A program made the position numbers and the translations under genes. A DNA stretch of 64,000 bases from Microbacterium sp. STN6 (GTDB taxonomy: Bacteria > Actinomycetota > Actinomycetes > Actinomycetales > Microbacteriaceae): NCBI RefSeq assembly GCF_026410545.1, contig NZ_JAPMIT010000003.1, forward strand, positions 434,001-498,000. Direction: 5' to 3'. Position 1 is the first letter of the stretch. Every line of letters starts with the position of its first letter. The notes below the pieces were generated by a model. That model was not told the DNA's origin. It did not search any database and saw nothing but the letters and a program-made list of their open reading frames with translations. Below are positions 42,901 through 53,098 of this stretch, in pieces.

Positions 42901-42971
42901 AGCGGATGACGGGAATCGAACCCGCGCTATCAGCTTGGGAAGCTGAAGTTCTGCCATTGAACTACATCCGC
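42901..42971 (-). tRNA. tRNA-Gly, anticodon CCC
   Basis: On the minus strand the 71-nt sequence folds as a full cloverleaf. The acceptor stem is GCGGATG/CATCCGC, the D-arm GTTC...GAAC, the anticodon arm TCAGC-TTCCCAA-GCTGA with CCC at positions 34-36, and the T-arm GCGGG-TTCGATT-CCCGT. The discriminator base is U, as expected for glycine, and CCA is not encoded. Its 3' end faces the toxin-antitoxin genes. Confidence 0.95.
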
Positions 42972-43126
42972 ATGATCGCGAGAGCAAGAGCCAGCCGGCG
43001 ATCGTCACCATCCTAAGGCACCGCTCAGCCGCGCACGAGTTCAGGCGCTCGCCTGCCCGCACCTGCCCCGCTTGGGGGCCGTTCGTCGCACCCTCGAGCG
43101 CTATAGGGTTTTCAGCGGGGAGTGTG

Positions 43127-43756
43127 ATGAGCAGCAACGGCATACAGCCGCCGGGGGATGTCTCCCGGCTGTTCCGCCCCAAACGCAGACTCTGGGCTTC
43201 GGCCTGGGTCGCGTGGCTCGCCTTCACCACGCCGATCTTCCTGGCGGCCTACCTGTTGACGGCCGGGCGTGGGCACTGGCTGCCCGTCGTCGCAACCCAT
43301 GCCCTTCTCATGATCGCATTCGTGCTCGCGGCCGGTCGCCTCAAAGGCGCCGGCGTGCTGATGAGCGCAGACGGCATCCGCGAGCGTGAGTACTTCAGCC
43401 GGGCGGTGTTCACGCCGGTCGAGCAGATCGCTGAAGTACTCGTTGTGCGCCTGCGCGACGCGAACAGTGACGAGGTTTCCAAACAGGCTTTCGTCACGGA
43501 TGCCGCAGGCCGCACCCTGCTCAGGCTGCGAAGCCCGCTGTGGCATGCCAGAGACTTCGCGAACATGGTGGAGTTCTACGGGGTACCGGTCACCGCGTGC
43601 GAGACCGAGCTCACCTGGCCGCAGCTGAGGCGCACGTACCCGGGCAACCTGGAACCGTGGGAGCGGCATCCTGTACTCACCGCTATCGTCTGTGGCGTGG
43701 CGATCATCGCGCTGGCCTTCGTCACCGTGACGGCATTCATGCTCGGCGGCGCCTGA
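43127..43756 (+). CDS. Membrane protein, unknown function
   Basis: A 209-residue protein with three hydrophobic segments, two close together near the N-terminus (about 25-45 and 52-68) and one at the C-terminus (about 182-205). Between them lies a soluble domain of about 110 residues (GVLMSADGIREREYFSRAVF, then GRTLLRLRSPLW). This two-plus-one layout recalls PH-like domain proteins of bacterial membranes, but the match is loose. ATG 43127 is chosen because GGGGAG lies 4 nt upstream; GTG 43124 is just too close to it. No operon partner is evident. Confidence 0.75.
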   Translation: MSSNGIQPPGDVSRLFRPKRRLWASAWVAWLAFTTPIFLAAYLLTAGRGHWLPVVATHALLMIAFVLAAGRLKGAGVLMSADGIREREYFSRAVFTPVEQIAEVLVVRLRDANSDEVSKQAFVTDAAGRTLLRLRSPLWHARDFANMVEFYGVPVTACETELTWPQLRRTYPGNLEPWERHPVLTAIVCGVAIIALAFVTVTAFMLGGA

Positions 43757-43792
43757 GCCATCGGCTACTCGAGCCTCAGAGACTGCGCTCGG

Positions 43793-43860
43793 CGAGCGTG
43801 GGTGTTTGCGACGAGATGTGCAGGGGGAACACTCGCACTCGTCGCGAACTCACGCCCTCG
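43793..43860. repeat. Large imperfect palindrome, family 2, copy 2
   Basis: Arms at 43793-43814 and 43839-43860 match at 16 of 22 positions, with a 24-nt loop as in copy 1 at 5695. The arm reads CGAGCGTGGGTGTTTGCGACGA. A REP-like copy begins 21 bp further on. Confidence 0.65.
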
Positions 43861-43880
43861 GGGGGCGGGCTGTGGGGCTG

Positions 43881-43915
43881 GGTTTCGAGACGGTCGCTTC
43901 GCGACCTCCTCAACC
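43881..43915 (-). repeat. REP-like palindrome
   Basis: A 35-nt copy in the opposite orientation, from GGTTTCGAGACG to CTCCTCAACC, with the stem GGTCGC-TTC-GCGACC. A degraded half copy (GCTCGCGACCTCCTTAACGC) follows at 43920-43939. Confidence 0.85.
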
Positions 43916-43966
43916 CGCGTGCTCGCGACCTCCTTAACGCGCATTAGCGCCCGGTAGGCTTTGACC

Positions 43967-44569
43967 GTGCTGCTATCCGACAGAGATATCAAGGCCGAGC
44001 TGGGGGCGGGGCGCATCGCGCTCGAGCCGTATCAGCCCGAGATGATCCAGCCCTCCAGCATCGACGTGCGCCTCGACCGGTTCTTCCGGCTTTTCGACAA
44101 CCACAAGTACCCATACATCGACCCGGCAGAAGACCAGCCCGAGCTCACGCACCTCGTCGAGGTCGACTCCGACCGGCCGTTCATTCTGCACCCGGGCGAG
44201 TTCGTTCTCGGCTCGACATACGAGCTGGTCACCCTGCCAGACGACGTGGCCGCGCGCCTCGAGGGCAAGAGCTCGCTCGGCCGCCTCGGCCTGCTGACGC
44301 ACTCGACCGCCGGCTTCATCGACCCGGGCTTCTCGGGTCACGTCACCCTCGAGCTCAGCAACGTCGCCACGCTTCCCATCAAGCTCTGGCCCGGCATGAA
44401 GATCGGTCAGATGTGCTTCTTCCGGCTCACCTCGCCGGCCGAGAAGCCGTACGGCTCGGCCGAGTACTCCTCCCGCTACCAGGGGCAGCGCGGGCCTACG
44501 GCGTCGCGCTCGTACCTGAACTTCCATCGAACGGACGTGGGCGCAGCATCCGCCCACACGGCAGACTGA
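43967..44569 (+). CDS. dcd: dCTP deaminase
   Basis: A 200-residue trimeric nucleotide enzyme. [11 protein letters not shown] starts the protein, and [33 protein letters not shown] and VTLELSN follow, the core of the dCTP deaminase/dUTPase fold including the catalytic Glu of LELSN. Actinobacterial members are often bifunctional and turn dCTP straight to dUMP; this is probable here but not provable by eye. GTG 43967 gives the usual LLSDRDI beginning, with TAGG upstream; TTG 43961 would add two residues. Confidence 0.95.
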   Translation: MLLSDRDIKAELGAGRIALEPYQPEMIQPSSIDVRLDRFFRLFDNHKYPYIDPAEDQPELTHLVEVDSDRPFILHPGEFVLGSTYELVTLPDDVAARLEGKSSLGRLGLLTHSTAGFIDPGFSGHVTLELSNVATLPIKLWPGMKIGQMCFFRLTSPAEKPYGSAEYSSRYQGQRGPTASRSYLNFHRTDVGAASAHTAD

Positions 44570-44609
44570 GAGACACGCCGCGCGCAACGCCGCAGACCAG
44601 GGGGAGGCC

Positions 44610-45131
44610 ATGACCGACACCGAGACTGACTTCGCCCACGCCCTCGTTGCGCCCCGGGCCACCCCTCGATACCCCCAGCGGATGCGGCGCTTCGGGCGCC
44701 TGGTCGGCACCTGGGCCGTCTCCAGTCGCCTGCTCGATGAGTCGACTGGGGAGTGGCGCGAGTCGCTGCTGACGTGGCGGTTCGCGTTCATTCTCGACGG
44801 CCGCGGGGTGCAAGACGTGATCACGGGGCCGAGCGCCGCCGACCCCGAGGTGCTCGAGGCGAAGGGCACCACCATTCGCGTGTATGACCCGTCGCTGGGC
44901 GTCTGGCGCGTCAACTGGTACGGCGTGGCGGGCGGCGACTACTGCACACTCGTGGCGACGGGGCACTCCACCGGCATCCGTCAAGACGGAACCCAGACCG
45001 ACGGCCGCCCCATTCGCTGGAACTTCAGCGACATCACGAACGAATCCTTCGCGTGGGATGGCTGGGTCTCCAACGACGAGGGTGGCACCTGGTGGCTCGA
45101 GCAGCATATGGACGCGACGCGCGTCAGCTAG
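44610..45131 (+). CDS. Conserved hypothetical protein
   Basis: A 173-residue soluble protein starting at ATG 44610 after a strong AGGGGGAGG. The regular alternation of strands (WRFAFILDGRGVQDVITGP, WRVNWYGVAGGDYCTLVATG, IRWNFSDITNESFAWDGW) suggests a beta-barrel like those of DUF1579-type proteins or lipocalins. No catalytic motif stands out. It lies 40 bp after dcd and may be co-transcribed, although the functions look unrelated. Confidence 0.75.
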   Translation: MTDTETDFAHALVAPRATPRYPQRMRRFGRLVGTWAVSSRLLDESTGEWRESLLTWRFAFILDGRGVQDVITGPSAADPEVLEAKGTTIRVYDPSLGVWRVNWYGVAGGDYCTLVATGHSTGIRQDGTQTDGRPIRWNFSDITNESFAWDGWVSNDEGGTWWLEQHMDATRVS

Positions 45132-45899
45132 CTACACGCCGCGGATCTGCGAGTGCAGCCGCTCCATGGTCTCGTCAAGCTGGGCCGCTGTGTCTGCCGC
45201 ATCCTTGAGCCCTGAGAGCAGTTCGGCCGGAACCGAGCGGTCGTACTTGTAGTAGATCTTGTGCTCCAGGCTCGCCCAGAAGTCCATGGCGATGGTGCGC
45301 AGCTGCACCTCGACGCGCACCGGCACCGGCCCATCCGAGAGGAACACCGGCACCTCCACGATGGCGTGCAGGCTCTTGTAGCCGTTGGGCTTGGGGTTCG
45401 CGATGTAGTCCTTCGCCTCGACGAGACGAATGTCGGTCTGCGCCGTGATCAGCTCGAACACGCGGTACACGTCAGAGACAAAGCTGCACGTCACGCGCAC
45501 GCCGGCGATGTCGGTGATGGTCTCGCGGATCGACTCGAACGACGGGTCGCAGCCCTTGCGCACCAGCTTCTCAATGAGGCTCTCGGGCGTTTTGAGCCGC
45601 GAGGAGACGTGCTCGATGGGGTTGTACGCGTGCAGCTCGTTGAACTCCTCGCGCAGAATGCCGATCTTGGTGTTGATCTCGTCGATGCCGAACTTGTACG
45701 GCATCATGAACCGCGCGAAGTCGTCGCGCAGCGAGCGGATCTCGTCGAGCCCCTCGTCGTCGACCTGGCCGAGGGCGTGCGCGGCCCGCTCCGTGAGCAG
45801 GTCTGCGGTGATCGACGGCGGTGCGTCTTCCCCGATCGCTGCGTCGTCGCGGAGTGGACGGATGTCGATGCTCACGCCGTTCACGTTAGCGCCGGTCAT
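45132..45899 (-). CDS. Small alarmone synthetase (RelA/SpoT-type GTP pyrophosphokinase)
   Basis: A 255-residue protein with a single RelA/SpoT synthetase domain: RLKTPESLIEKLVRKG (substrate loop), DIAGVRVTCSFVSDVYRV, KPNGYKSLHAIVEVPV and VEVQLRTIAMDFWASLEHKIYYKY. It lacks the HD hydrolase and regulatory domains of long Rel proteins, so it should only make (p)ppGpp. ATG 45899 is used, with no clear ribosome site; GTG starts a few codons further in are possible. The frame stays open to 46274, but that overlaps the transporter gene on the same strand and is not protein-like. It adjoins the MFS gene upstream. Confidence 0.9.
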   Translation of the reverse strand: MTGANVNGVSIDIRPLRDDAAIGEDAPPSITADLLTERAAHALGQVDDEGLDEIRSLRDDFARFMMPYKFGIDEINTKIGILREEFNELHAYNPIEHVSSRLKTPESLIEKLVRKGCDPSFESIRETITDIAGVRVTCSFVSDVYRVFELITAQTDIRLVEAKDYIANPKPNGYKSLHAIVEVPVFLSDGPVPVRVEVQLRTIAMDFWASLEHKIYYKYDRSVPAELLSGLKDAADTAAQLDETMERLHSQIRGV

Positions 45900-45937
45900 T
45901 GGGGAACCGATGAGAATTGCGTTTGTCTCGCGGCGGA

Positions 45938-47263
45938 TCAGTCGCGGGCGGCGAGCTGTTCCTGGTTCGATTTGACGGGCAGGATGAGCGCCAGGCCGAC
46001 CGCGAGCACGATGACGATGCCGATGATGCCCCAGTACTGCTCGTTGCCGATGCCGACGAAGAGGGCGAACGCGGCCGGGGCGAGCGCCGTGGCCGCGCGG
46101 CCGGTGGTGGCGTAGAGGCCGAACACCTCGCCCTCGCGGCCCTCCGGGATGAGGCGAGCGAGGAAGGTGCGGCTGGCCGACTGTGCCGGCCCGACGAAGA
46201 GGCACATGGCGAGGCCGAGCGTCCAGAACACGGCCTGGCCGCTGTCGTGCAGCACGAACACGAGCGCGCCGCACACCACGAGACCGATGAGCGAGGCCAC
46301 GATGATGCGCTTCGGGCCGATGCGGTCGTCGAGCGTGCCGATGAGGATCGTCGAGACGCCGGCGACGACGTTGGCCGCGATAGCGAAGATGATGACGTCG
46401 CCCGCCGAGAAGCCGAACGTTCCCGCGGCGAGCACCCCGCCGAACGTGAACACCCCGGTGAGACCGTCGCGAAAGATCGCGCTGGCGATGAGGAAGTACA
46501 CGGCGTGCCGATTCAGCCGCCAGAGCCGGGCGATGTCGCGGCCGAGGATGGCGTAGGAGCGGAAGAACCCGACGCGCTTCGCCACGAGGTCGGCCCGCGG
46601 CCGGTTCTCGGGCACGGTGAAGAGAACGGGAAGCGCGAAGATGCCGAACCAGATGGCTGCGATGAGCATGGAGATGCGCACGTCGAGCCCGTTCTCGCTC
46701 GTCACGCCGAACAACCCCACCTCAGGCTTGATGAAGCCGAAGTAGACGATGAGCAGCAGCACGATGCCGCCGATATAGCCCATGCCCCAGCCGAACCCGC
46801 TGACGCGGCCCACGTTGCGCCGGGTGGAGACCTGCGCGAGAAGGGCGTTGTAGTTGACACCCGCGAACTCGAAGAAGAGCGTGCCGGCCGCAAGCAGGAT
46901 CAACCCGAACAGCAGGAACGACGGCTTGGCCTCGACGAACACCATGAGCGCGAGCGCCAGAACGACGAGGTAGGTGTTGACCGCCAGCCAGAGCTTGCGC
47001 TTGCCCGTCTTGTCGCCGCGCTGCCCCATGACCGGGGCGAGCAGCGCCACGACGACGCCGGCGATCGCGATCGCCCAGCCGAGTCGCTCTGAGACGAAGG
47101 CCTTGCCGCCGAAGGAATTCGAGGTCAGGTAGATGGTGAAGACGAACGTCGTCGCCACCGCGTTGAAGGAGGCCGATCCCCAGTCCCACAGGGACCACGC
47201 GAGAATCCGGCCCTTCGTGACCGCCGTGGCGTCGTTGCCGGCGCGGTCCAATACCTCGGTCAT
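45938..47263 (-). CDS. MFS transporter, Atg22/UMF1-like
   Basis: A 441-residue protein with about 12 membrane segments. WSLWDWGSASFNAV at the start is the hallmark of the Atg22/UMF1 branch of the major facilitator family. APVMGQRGDKTGKRK between segments 2 and 3 is the MFS signature loop, and the second half has the matching GTLDDRIGPKR. Relatives export amino acids or similar small molecules; the substrate is unknown. ATG 47263 has only a weak ribosome site. It is divergent from the beta-glucosidase gene. Confidence 0.9.
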   Translation of the reverse strand: MTEVLDRAGNDATAVTKGRILAWSLWDWGSASFNAVATTFVFTIYLTSNSFGGKAFVSERLGWAIAIAGVVVALLAPVMGQRGDKTGKRKLWLAVNTYLVVLALALMVFVEAKPSFLLFGLILLAAGTLFFEFAGVNYNALLAQVSTRRNVGRVSGFGWGMGYIGGIVLLLIVYFGFIKPEVGLFGVTSENGLDVRISMLIAAIWFGIFALPVLFTVPENRPRADLVAKRVGFFRSYAILGRDIARLWRLNRHAVYFLIASAIFRDGLTGVFTFGGVLAAGTFGFSAGDVIIFAIAANVVAGVSTILIGTLDDRIGPKRIIVASLIGLVVCGALVFVLHDSGQAVFWTLGLAMCLFVGPAQSASRTFLARLIPEGREGEVFGLYATTGRAATALAPAAFALFVGIGNEQYWGIIGIVIVLAVGLALILPVKSNQEQLAARD

Positions 47264-47338
47264 GCCCTAAAGGCTATGGGCGCGAGCGGGGCGGGGGCGG
47301 CATTGACGCGTACGGGAGTTTCGAGGAGCCTTGGTTGC

Positions 47339-48715
<1,377 letters not shown>

Positions 48716-48742
48716 GCAGGGAATAGCCACGCGCATCCTAAA

Positions 48743-48763
48743 GTTGATGAGAGTACGCTCAAC
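48743..48763. promoter_or_regulatory. HspR operator (HAIR-like), upstream site
   Basis: GTTGATG-N7-GCTCAAC follows the HAIR geometry (7-nt arms, 7-nt spacer; known consensus CTTGAGT-N7-ACTCAAG) with several changes. It lies 42 bp before the stronger site. Confidence 0.6.
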
Positions 48764-48778
48764 TTTTGAGTCTCCAGC

Positions 48779-48806
48779 TTGACAGCGGATGCTCGGAGAA
48801 TAAACT
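48779..48806 (+). promoter_or_regulatory. Promoter of the dnaK operon
   Basis: A perfect -35 TTGACA (48779-48784) and TAAACT (48801-48806) are spaced 16 bp. The -10 box overlaps the first arm of the HAIR at 48805, so bound HspR would block polymerase. The start of transcription should be near 48813, about 74 nt before dnaK. Confidence 0.75.
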
Positions 48807-48825
48807 TGAGCGGGTGAGGCTCAAG
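48805..48825. promoter_or_regulatory. HspR operator (HAIR), main site
   Basis: CTTGAGC-GGGTGAG-GCTCAAG is a perfect 7-bp inverted repeat with a 7-nt spacer, differing from the known HAIR consensus only at the innermost arm bases. It covers the promoter of dnaK. Confidence 0.9.
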
Positions 48826-48886
48826 TCTCACGCAGACTTTGCAGCGATCGAATTGAAACAGCTGTGCAACAAAGGGAGAACACACT

Positions 48887-50758
48887 ATGTCACGAGCAGT
48901 AGGAATCGACCTGGGTACCACCAACTCGGTGGTCGCAGTGCTCGAGGGCGGCGAGCCCACGGTCATCGCCAACGCGGAAGGCTTCCGCACGACCCCGTCG
49001 GTCGTGGCCTTCACGAAAGACAACGAGGTGCTCGTCGGCGAGACCGCCAAGCGCCAGGCCGTCACGAACGTCGACCGCACCATCGCGTCGGTCAAGCGCC
49101 ACATGGGCACCGGCTGGAAGGCCGACATCGAGGGCAAGAGCTACACGCCGCAGGAGATCTCGGCGCGCATCCTCGCCAAGCTGAAGAGGGATGCCGAGCA
49201 GTACCTGGGCGACACGGTGACCGATGCGGTCATCACGGTTCCGGCGTACTTCAACGACGCCGAGCGCCAGGCCACGAAGGAGGCCGGCGAGATCTCGGGC
49301 CTCAACGTGCTGCGCATCATCAACGAGCCCACGGCGGCCGCCCTCGCGTACGGCCTCGACAAGGGCAAGGAAGACGAACTCATTCTCGTCTTCGACCTCG
49401 GTGGCGGAACGTTCGACGTCTCCCTGCTCGAGGTGGGTAAGGACGAGGACTTCTCGACCATCCAGGTGCGTTCCACCAGCGGTGACAACCGCCTCGGCGG
49501 CGACGACTGGGACCAGCGCATCGTCGACCACCTGATCAAGAAGTTCAAGGAGACCACGGGCGTCGACGTCTCGAAGGACAAGATCGCCCTGCAGCGCCTC
49601 AAGGAGGCGTCGGAGCAGGCGAAGAAGGAGCTCTCGTCGAGCATGTCGACGAGCATCCAGCTGCCGTACCTCTCGCTCACCGAGAACGGCCCCGCCAACC
49701 TCGACGAGACGCTGACGCGCGCGCAGTTCGAGCAGATGACGGAAGACCTGCTCGATCGCACCAAGAAGCCGTTCAACGACGTCATCAAGGAGGCCGGCAT
49801 CAAGGTCTCCGACATCGCGCATGTCGTTCTCGTCGGCGGTTCCACTCGTATGCCGGCCGTCAGCGAGCTGGTCAAGAAGGAGACCGGCGGCAAGGAGCCG
49901 AACAAGGGCGTGAACCCTGATGAGGTCGTCGCCGTCGGCGCCGCCCTGCAGGCCGGCGTGCTGAAGGGCGAGCGCAAGGACGTTCTGCTCATCGACGTCA
50001 CCCCGCTGAGTCTCGGCATCGAGACCAAGGGCGGCATCATGACCAAGCTGATCGACCGCAACACCGCGATTCCGACCAAGCGCAGTGAGACGTTCACCAC
50101 GGCAGACGACAACCAGCCGTCCGTGGCCATCCAGGTGTTCCAGGGCGAGCGTGAGTTCACCCGCGACAACAAGAACCTGGGTACGTTCGAGTTGACCGGC
50201 ATCGCGCCGGCACCGCGCGGCATCCCTCAGGTCGAGGTCACGTTCGACATCGACGCGAACGGCATCGTGCACGTCTCCGCGAAGGACAAGGGCACCGGCA
50301 AGGAGCAGTCGATGACCATCACCGGCGGCTCGTCGCTGGCGAAGGAGGACATCGAGCGCATGGTGCGCGAGGGCGAGGAGCACGCTGCGGAGGACAAGCG
50401 CCGCCGCGAGGCCGCCGAGACCCGCAACAGCGCCGAGCAGCTCGCGTACTCGATCGACAAGCTCATCAAGGAGAACGACGAGAAGCTGCCTGACGACGTC
50501 AAGAACGAGGTTCAGGGCGACGTCGACGCGCTGAAGTCCGCGCTCGCGGGCGACGACGACGACGCGGTCAAGACCGCCTTCGACAAGCTGAACGAGAGCC
50601 AGACCAAGCTGGGCGAGGCAATCTACAAGCAGGCACAGGCGGATGCCGCCGCCGGCGAGGCCGGCGCCGAGTCGGGCGCGCAGGCTGGCGAAGAGCAGGG
50701 TTCCGATGAAGACGTCGTTGACGCCGAGGTCGTCGATGACGAAGACGAGCAGAAGTAA
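48887..50758 (+). CDS. dnaK: Chaperone DnaK (Hsp70)
   Basis: A 623-residue Hsp70. The ATPase domain opens with [18 protein letters not shown] and has [32 protein letters not shown] and [13 protein letters not shown]. The substrate-binding domain ([14 protein letters not shown], about 365 on) and helical lid follow, and the tail is acidic ([12 protein letters not shown]). ATG 48887 follows AAAGGGAG. It is first in dnaK-grpE-dnaJ-hspR, the actinobacterial order, under HspR control through the HAIR sites. Confidence 0.98.
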   Translation: MSRAVGIDLGTTNSVVAVLEGGEPTVIANAEGFRTTPSVVAFTKDNEVLVGETAKRQAVTNVDRTIASVKRHMGTGWKADIEGKSYTPQEISARILAKLKRDAEQYLGDTVTDAVITVPAYFNDAERQATKEAGEISGLNVLRIINEPTAAALAYGLDKGKEDELILVFDLGGGTFDVSLLEVGKDEDFSTIQVRSTSGDNRLGGDDWDQRIVDHLIKKFKETTGVDVSKDKIALQRLKEASEQAKKELSSSMSTSIQLPYLSLTENGPANLDETLTRAQFEQMTEDLLDRTKKPFNDVIKEAGIKVSDIAHVVLVGGSTRMPAVSELVKKETGGKEPNKGVNPDEVVAVGAALQAGVLKGERKDVLLIDVTPLSLGIETKGGIMTKLIDRNTAIPTKRSETFTTADDNQPSVAIQVFQGEREFTRDNKNLGTFELTGIAPAPRGIPQVEVTFDIDANGIVHVSAKDKGTGKEQSMTITGGSSLAKEDIERMVREGEEHAAEDKRRREAAETRNSAEQLAYSIDKLIKENDEKLPDDVKNEVQGDVDALKSALAGDDDDAVKTAFDKLNESQTKLGEAIYKQAQADAAAGEAGAESGAQAGEEQGSDEDVVDAEVVDDEDEQK

Positions 50759-50772
50759 GTAGAGAAGAAGCA

Positions 50773-51417
50773 ATGACTGACGAGAACCGCAACGAGTCGG
50801 GCGAGCCCGACGACGTGCAGAACGACGCTACCGCCGAGGGTCGTCAGCCGCAGCAGGGCGACGGATCGGGGGCAGCTGCCCCCGATCTCGAGCACGAGCA
50901 GGTGGTCGATACTGGCGAAGGCTACGAGGGCCCGGATGTGGAGACGTCGCTTTCCGACGCCGACCTCGACTTCCTCTCTGGCCAGTCCGACGCCGAGCAG
51001 CTTGCCGCGGAACGGCTCGCGGACCTGCAGCGGGTGACCGCCGAGTACGCCAACTACCGCAAGCGCACCGAGGCGAACCGTGAGGTGGAGCGCGAGCGTG
51101 CCATCGGCGGGGCCGTGGCGGCGCTGCTGCCCGTGCTCGACGATCTCGATCGTGCCGAGAAGCACGGAGACCTCGAGGGCGAGAGCGCATTCGCTACGAT
51201 CGCGGCGAAGCTGCGCGGCGCGGCCGAGAAGCTCGGCCTGACGGCGTTCGGCGCCGCCGGTGAGCCGTTCGACCACAACCTGCACGAGGCGATCTTCCAG
51301 CAACCGAGCGCCGACGTCGAGGTGGAGACCATCGCCGACGTCGTCGAGACCGGGTACATGCTGGGGTCAACGCTGGTGCGCGCGGCCAAGGTGGTCGTGG
51401 CGGTGCCGCAAAGCTAG
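50773..51417 (+). CDS. grpE: Nucleotide-exchange factor GrpE
   Basis: A 214-residue GrpE. An acidic, disordered N-terminus of about 75 residues leads to the long coiled coil (ADLQRVTAEYANYRKRTEANREVERER), then LLPVLDDLDRAEKHG and the C-terminal beta domain with FDHNLHEAIFQQPSADVEVETI. It opens DnaK's nucleotide cleft to release ADP. It starts 14 bp after dnaK with AGAAGAAG upstream. A duplicated repeat separates it from dnaJ. Confidence 0.96.
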   Translation: MTDENRNESGEPDDVQNDATAEGRQPQQGDGSGAAAPDLEHEQVVDTGEGYEGPDVETSLSDADLDFLSGQSDAEQLAAERLADLQRVTAEYANYRKRTEANREVERERAIGGAVAALLPVLDDLDRAEKHGDLEGESAFATIAAKLRGAAEKLGLTAFGAAGEPFDHNLHEAIFQQPSADVEVETIADVVETGYMLGSTLVRAAKVVVAVPQS

Positions 51418-51428
51418 CTCAGGGACTG

Positions 51429-51540
51429 GGTTTCGAGACGCCGCTTCGCGGCTCCTCAACCCGCTTATGAACACAGAAGGGAGCGGTTTCGAGACGCCGC
51501 TTCGCGGCTCCTCAACCCGCTTATGAACACAGAAGGGAGG
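51429..51540 (+). repeat. 56-bp direct repeat holding a REP-like copy and the dnaJ ribosome site
   Basis: Two units, 51429-51484 and 51485-51540, are nearly identical. Each has a 33-nt REP-like palindrome (GGTTTCGAGACG...CTCCTCAACC, stem GCCGC-TTC-GCGGC) followed by CGCTTATGAACACAGAAGGGAG. The second unit provides the GGGAGG ribosome site of dnaJ; the first is a spare copy and creates a 19-codon frame starting at 51466. Confidence 0.92.
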
Positions 51541-51544
51541 CGTT

Positions 51545-52540
51545 ATGGCTAGTCAAGACTGGTTCGACAAGGACTTCTACAAGGTGCTGGGCGTCTCCAA
51601 GGATGTGACGCCGGCAGAGCTGAAGAAGGTCTACCGAAAGCTGGCCCGCAAGTATCACCCGGATTCCAACCCGGGCGACGCGGGAGCCGAGGCGAAGTTC
51701 AAGGAGATCAGCGAGGCGCACTCCGTGCTGAGCGACCCCGAGCAGCGCAAGGAGTACGACCAGATTCGGGCGATGGGTTCGGGTGCCCGCTTCACCGCGC
51801 CCGGCGGCGGCCAGGGCGGCGGCGGCTTCGAAGACGTCTTCGGCGGCATGTTCGGCGGGCCCGCCGGCGGCCAGCGCGGCTACACGTTCCAGCAGGGCGG
51901 CGGCGGTTTCGACGACATTCTGGGCGGCATGTTCGGCGGCGGCCGCTTCGGCAACTCCACGGGCGGGTTCCGCGGCGCGGCCGGGCCGACGCGCGGGCGC
52001 GATGTTGCGGCATCCACGACCCTGGATTTCGTGACGGCCACCAAGGGCGACACGGTGCACCTGCAGACGGCGGATGGCCGACCCATCAACGTGAAGATCC
52101 CAGCCGGCGTTGCCGACGGGCAGAAGATCAAGCTGCGCGGCAAGGGCGAACCGAGCCCGGACGGTGGGCAGGCCGGAGACATCGTATTGACCGTGACCGT
52201 ACGCAAGCACCCGGTGTTCGAGCGGGATGGGCTGAACCTGCGCGTCAACGTGCCGGTCACGTTCGCCGAGGCGGCGCTGGGCGCCACCATCGAGGTGCCG
52301 ACGCTGGCCGGTGACCCCGTGCGGTTGCGCGTGGCGCCGGGCACCCCGAGCGGGCGCGTGCTGCGCGTGAAGGGCCGCGGCGTCGAGACGGCGAAGGCCA
52401 CGGGCGACCTGCTCGCGGTCGTGCAGATCGCGGTTCCGTCGCATCTGTCGAAGGATGCGGAGGAGGCGCTCAAGGCGTTCGCCGACACGCTCCCGGCCGA
52501 AAACCCGCGGGACGAGCTCCTCGCCAAGGCGCGCGGGTAG
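51545..52540 (+). CDS. dnaJ: DnaJ chaperone without zinc fingers
   Basis: A 331-residue J protein. The J domain carries HPD at 38-40. A Gly/Phe-rich region (about 80-155) follows, with FGGMFGG repeated. The two beta-sandwich substrate domains follow directly (VKIPAGVADGQKIKLRGKG, NVPVTFAEAALGATIEVPTL). The four CxxCxGxG zinc motifs are missing, as in actinobacterial DnaJ1-type and CbpA-like proteins. It stimulates DnaK's ATPase. ATG 51545 follows GGGAGG 4 nt upstream, within a duplicated leader. Confidence 0.95.
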   Translation: MASQDWFDKDFYKVLGVSKDVTPAELKKVYRKLARKYHPDSNPGDAGAEAKFKEISEAHSVLSDPEQRKEYDQIRAMGSGARFTAPGGGQGGGGFEDVFGGMFGGPAGGQRGYTFQQGGGGFDDILGGMFGGGRFGNSTGGFRGAAGPTRGRDVAASTTLDFVTATKGDTVHLQTADGRPINVKIPAGVADGQKIKLRGKGEPSPDGGQAGDIVLTVTVRKHPVFERDGLNLRVNVPVTFAEAALGATIEVPTLAGDPVRLRVAPGTPSGRVLRVKGRGVETAKATGDLLAVVQIAVPSHLSKDAEEALKAFADTLPAENPRDELLAKARG

Positions 52541-52549
52541 GGTTCTGGC

Positions 52550-52981
52550 ATGTTCGAGAACGGCATGGACGAGCACGCGAAGGTCTTCGCCATCGCCGTC
52601 GCTGCCGAGCTCTCTGGCATGCACCCGCAGACGCTGCGGCAGTACGACCGGCTGGGGCTCGTCAGCCCCGGTCGCACGGCGGGCAAGTCGCGCCGTTACT
52701 CGATGCGCGACGTCGCGAAGCTGCGCGAGATCGCGCACCTGAGCGCCGAGGGCATCTCACTCGAGGGAATCCGCCGCGTGATCGAGCTGGAGGATCGCGT
52801 GAACGCGCTGTCCACTCGCGTGCGCGAACTCGAGGCCGCGCTCGCCGACGAGTTGCTCAACCGGCCGGGTCGGCGCGTGTTCGCGGCCGGCACCGAGGGC
52901 GATGTCATCTCGGTGAAGGCGGGCACGCGCATCCGCCGCTCGAATCAAGTGGTCGTCTGGCGACCGCTCGACCGGCACTGA
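52550..52981 (+). CDS. hspR: Heat-shock repressor HspR (MerR family)
   Basis: A 143-residue regulator. The MerR-type winged helix has FAIAVAAELSGMHPQTLRQYDRLGLVSPGRT and RRYSMRDVAKLREIAHLSAEGISLEGIRRVI, followed by a coiled coil (LEDRVNALSTRVRELEAAL) and a basic tail. HspR binds HAIR sites with DnaK as co-repressor, and two such sites lie before dnaK. It begins 9 bp after dnaJ at ATG 52550; ATG 52565 is an alternative start that still keeps the whole domain. Confidence 0.96.
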   Translation: MFENGMDEHAKVFAIAVAAELSGMHPQTLRQYDRLGLVSPGRTAGKSRRYSMRDVAKLREIAHLSAEGISLEGIRRVIELEDRVNALSTRVRELEAALADELLNRPGRRVFAAGTEGDVISVKAGTRIRRSNQVVVWRPLDRH

Positions 52982-53098
52982 CACACGCCGCAGCGCCCCT
53001 TTCGTACCCATGAGTGGGGGTGAATTCTTGCACCTCTTCTCGCATACCATGGTGTCAGTTACAGCAACGGTTTGCAGAGGGGTGCAGGGGGAAGTGTC

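Noticed and set aside
48890-50773. Long open frame antisense to dnaK
   Set aside because: It mirrors dnaK's codon bias, has no ribosome site and no protein family pattern. Similar antisense frames lie opposite the mannosidase, the FAD enzyme and the monooxygenase.
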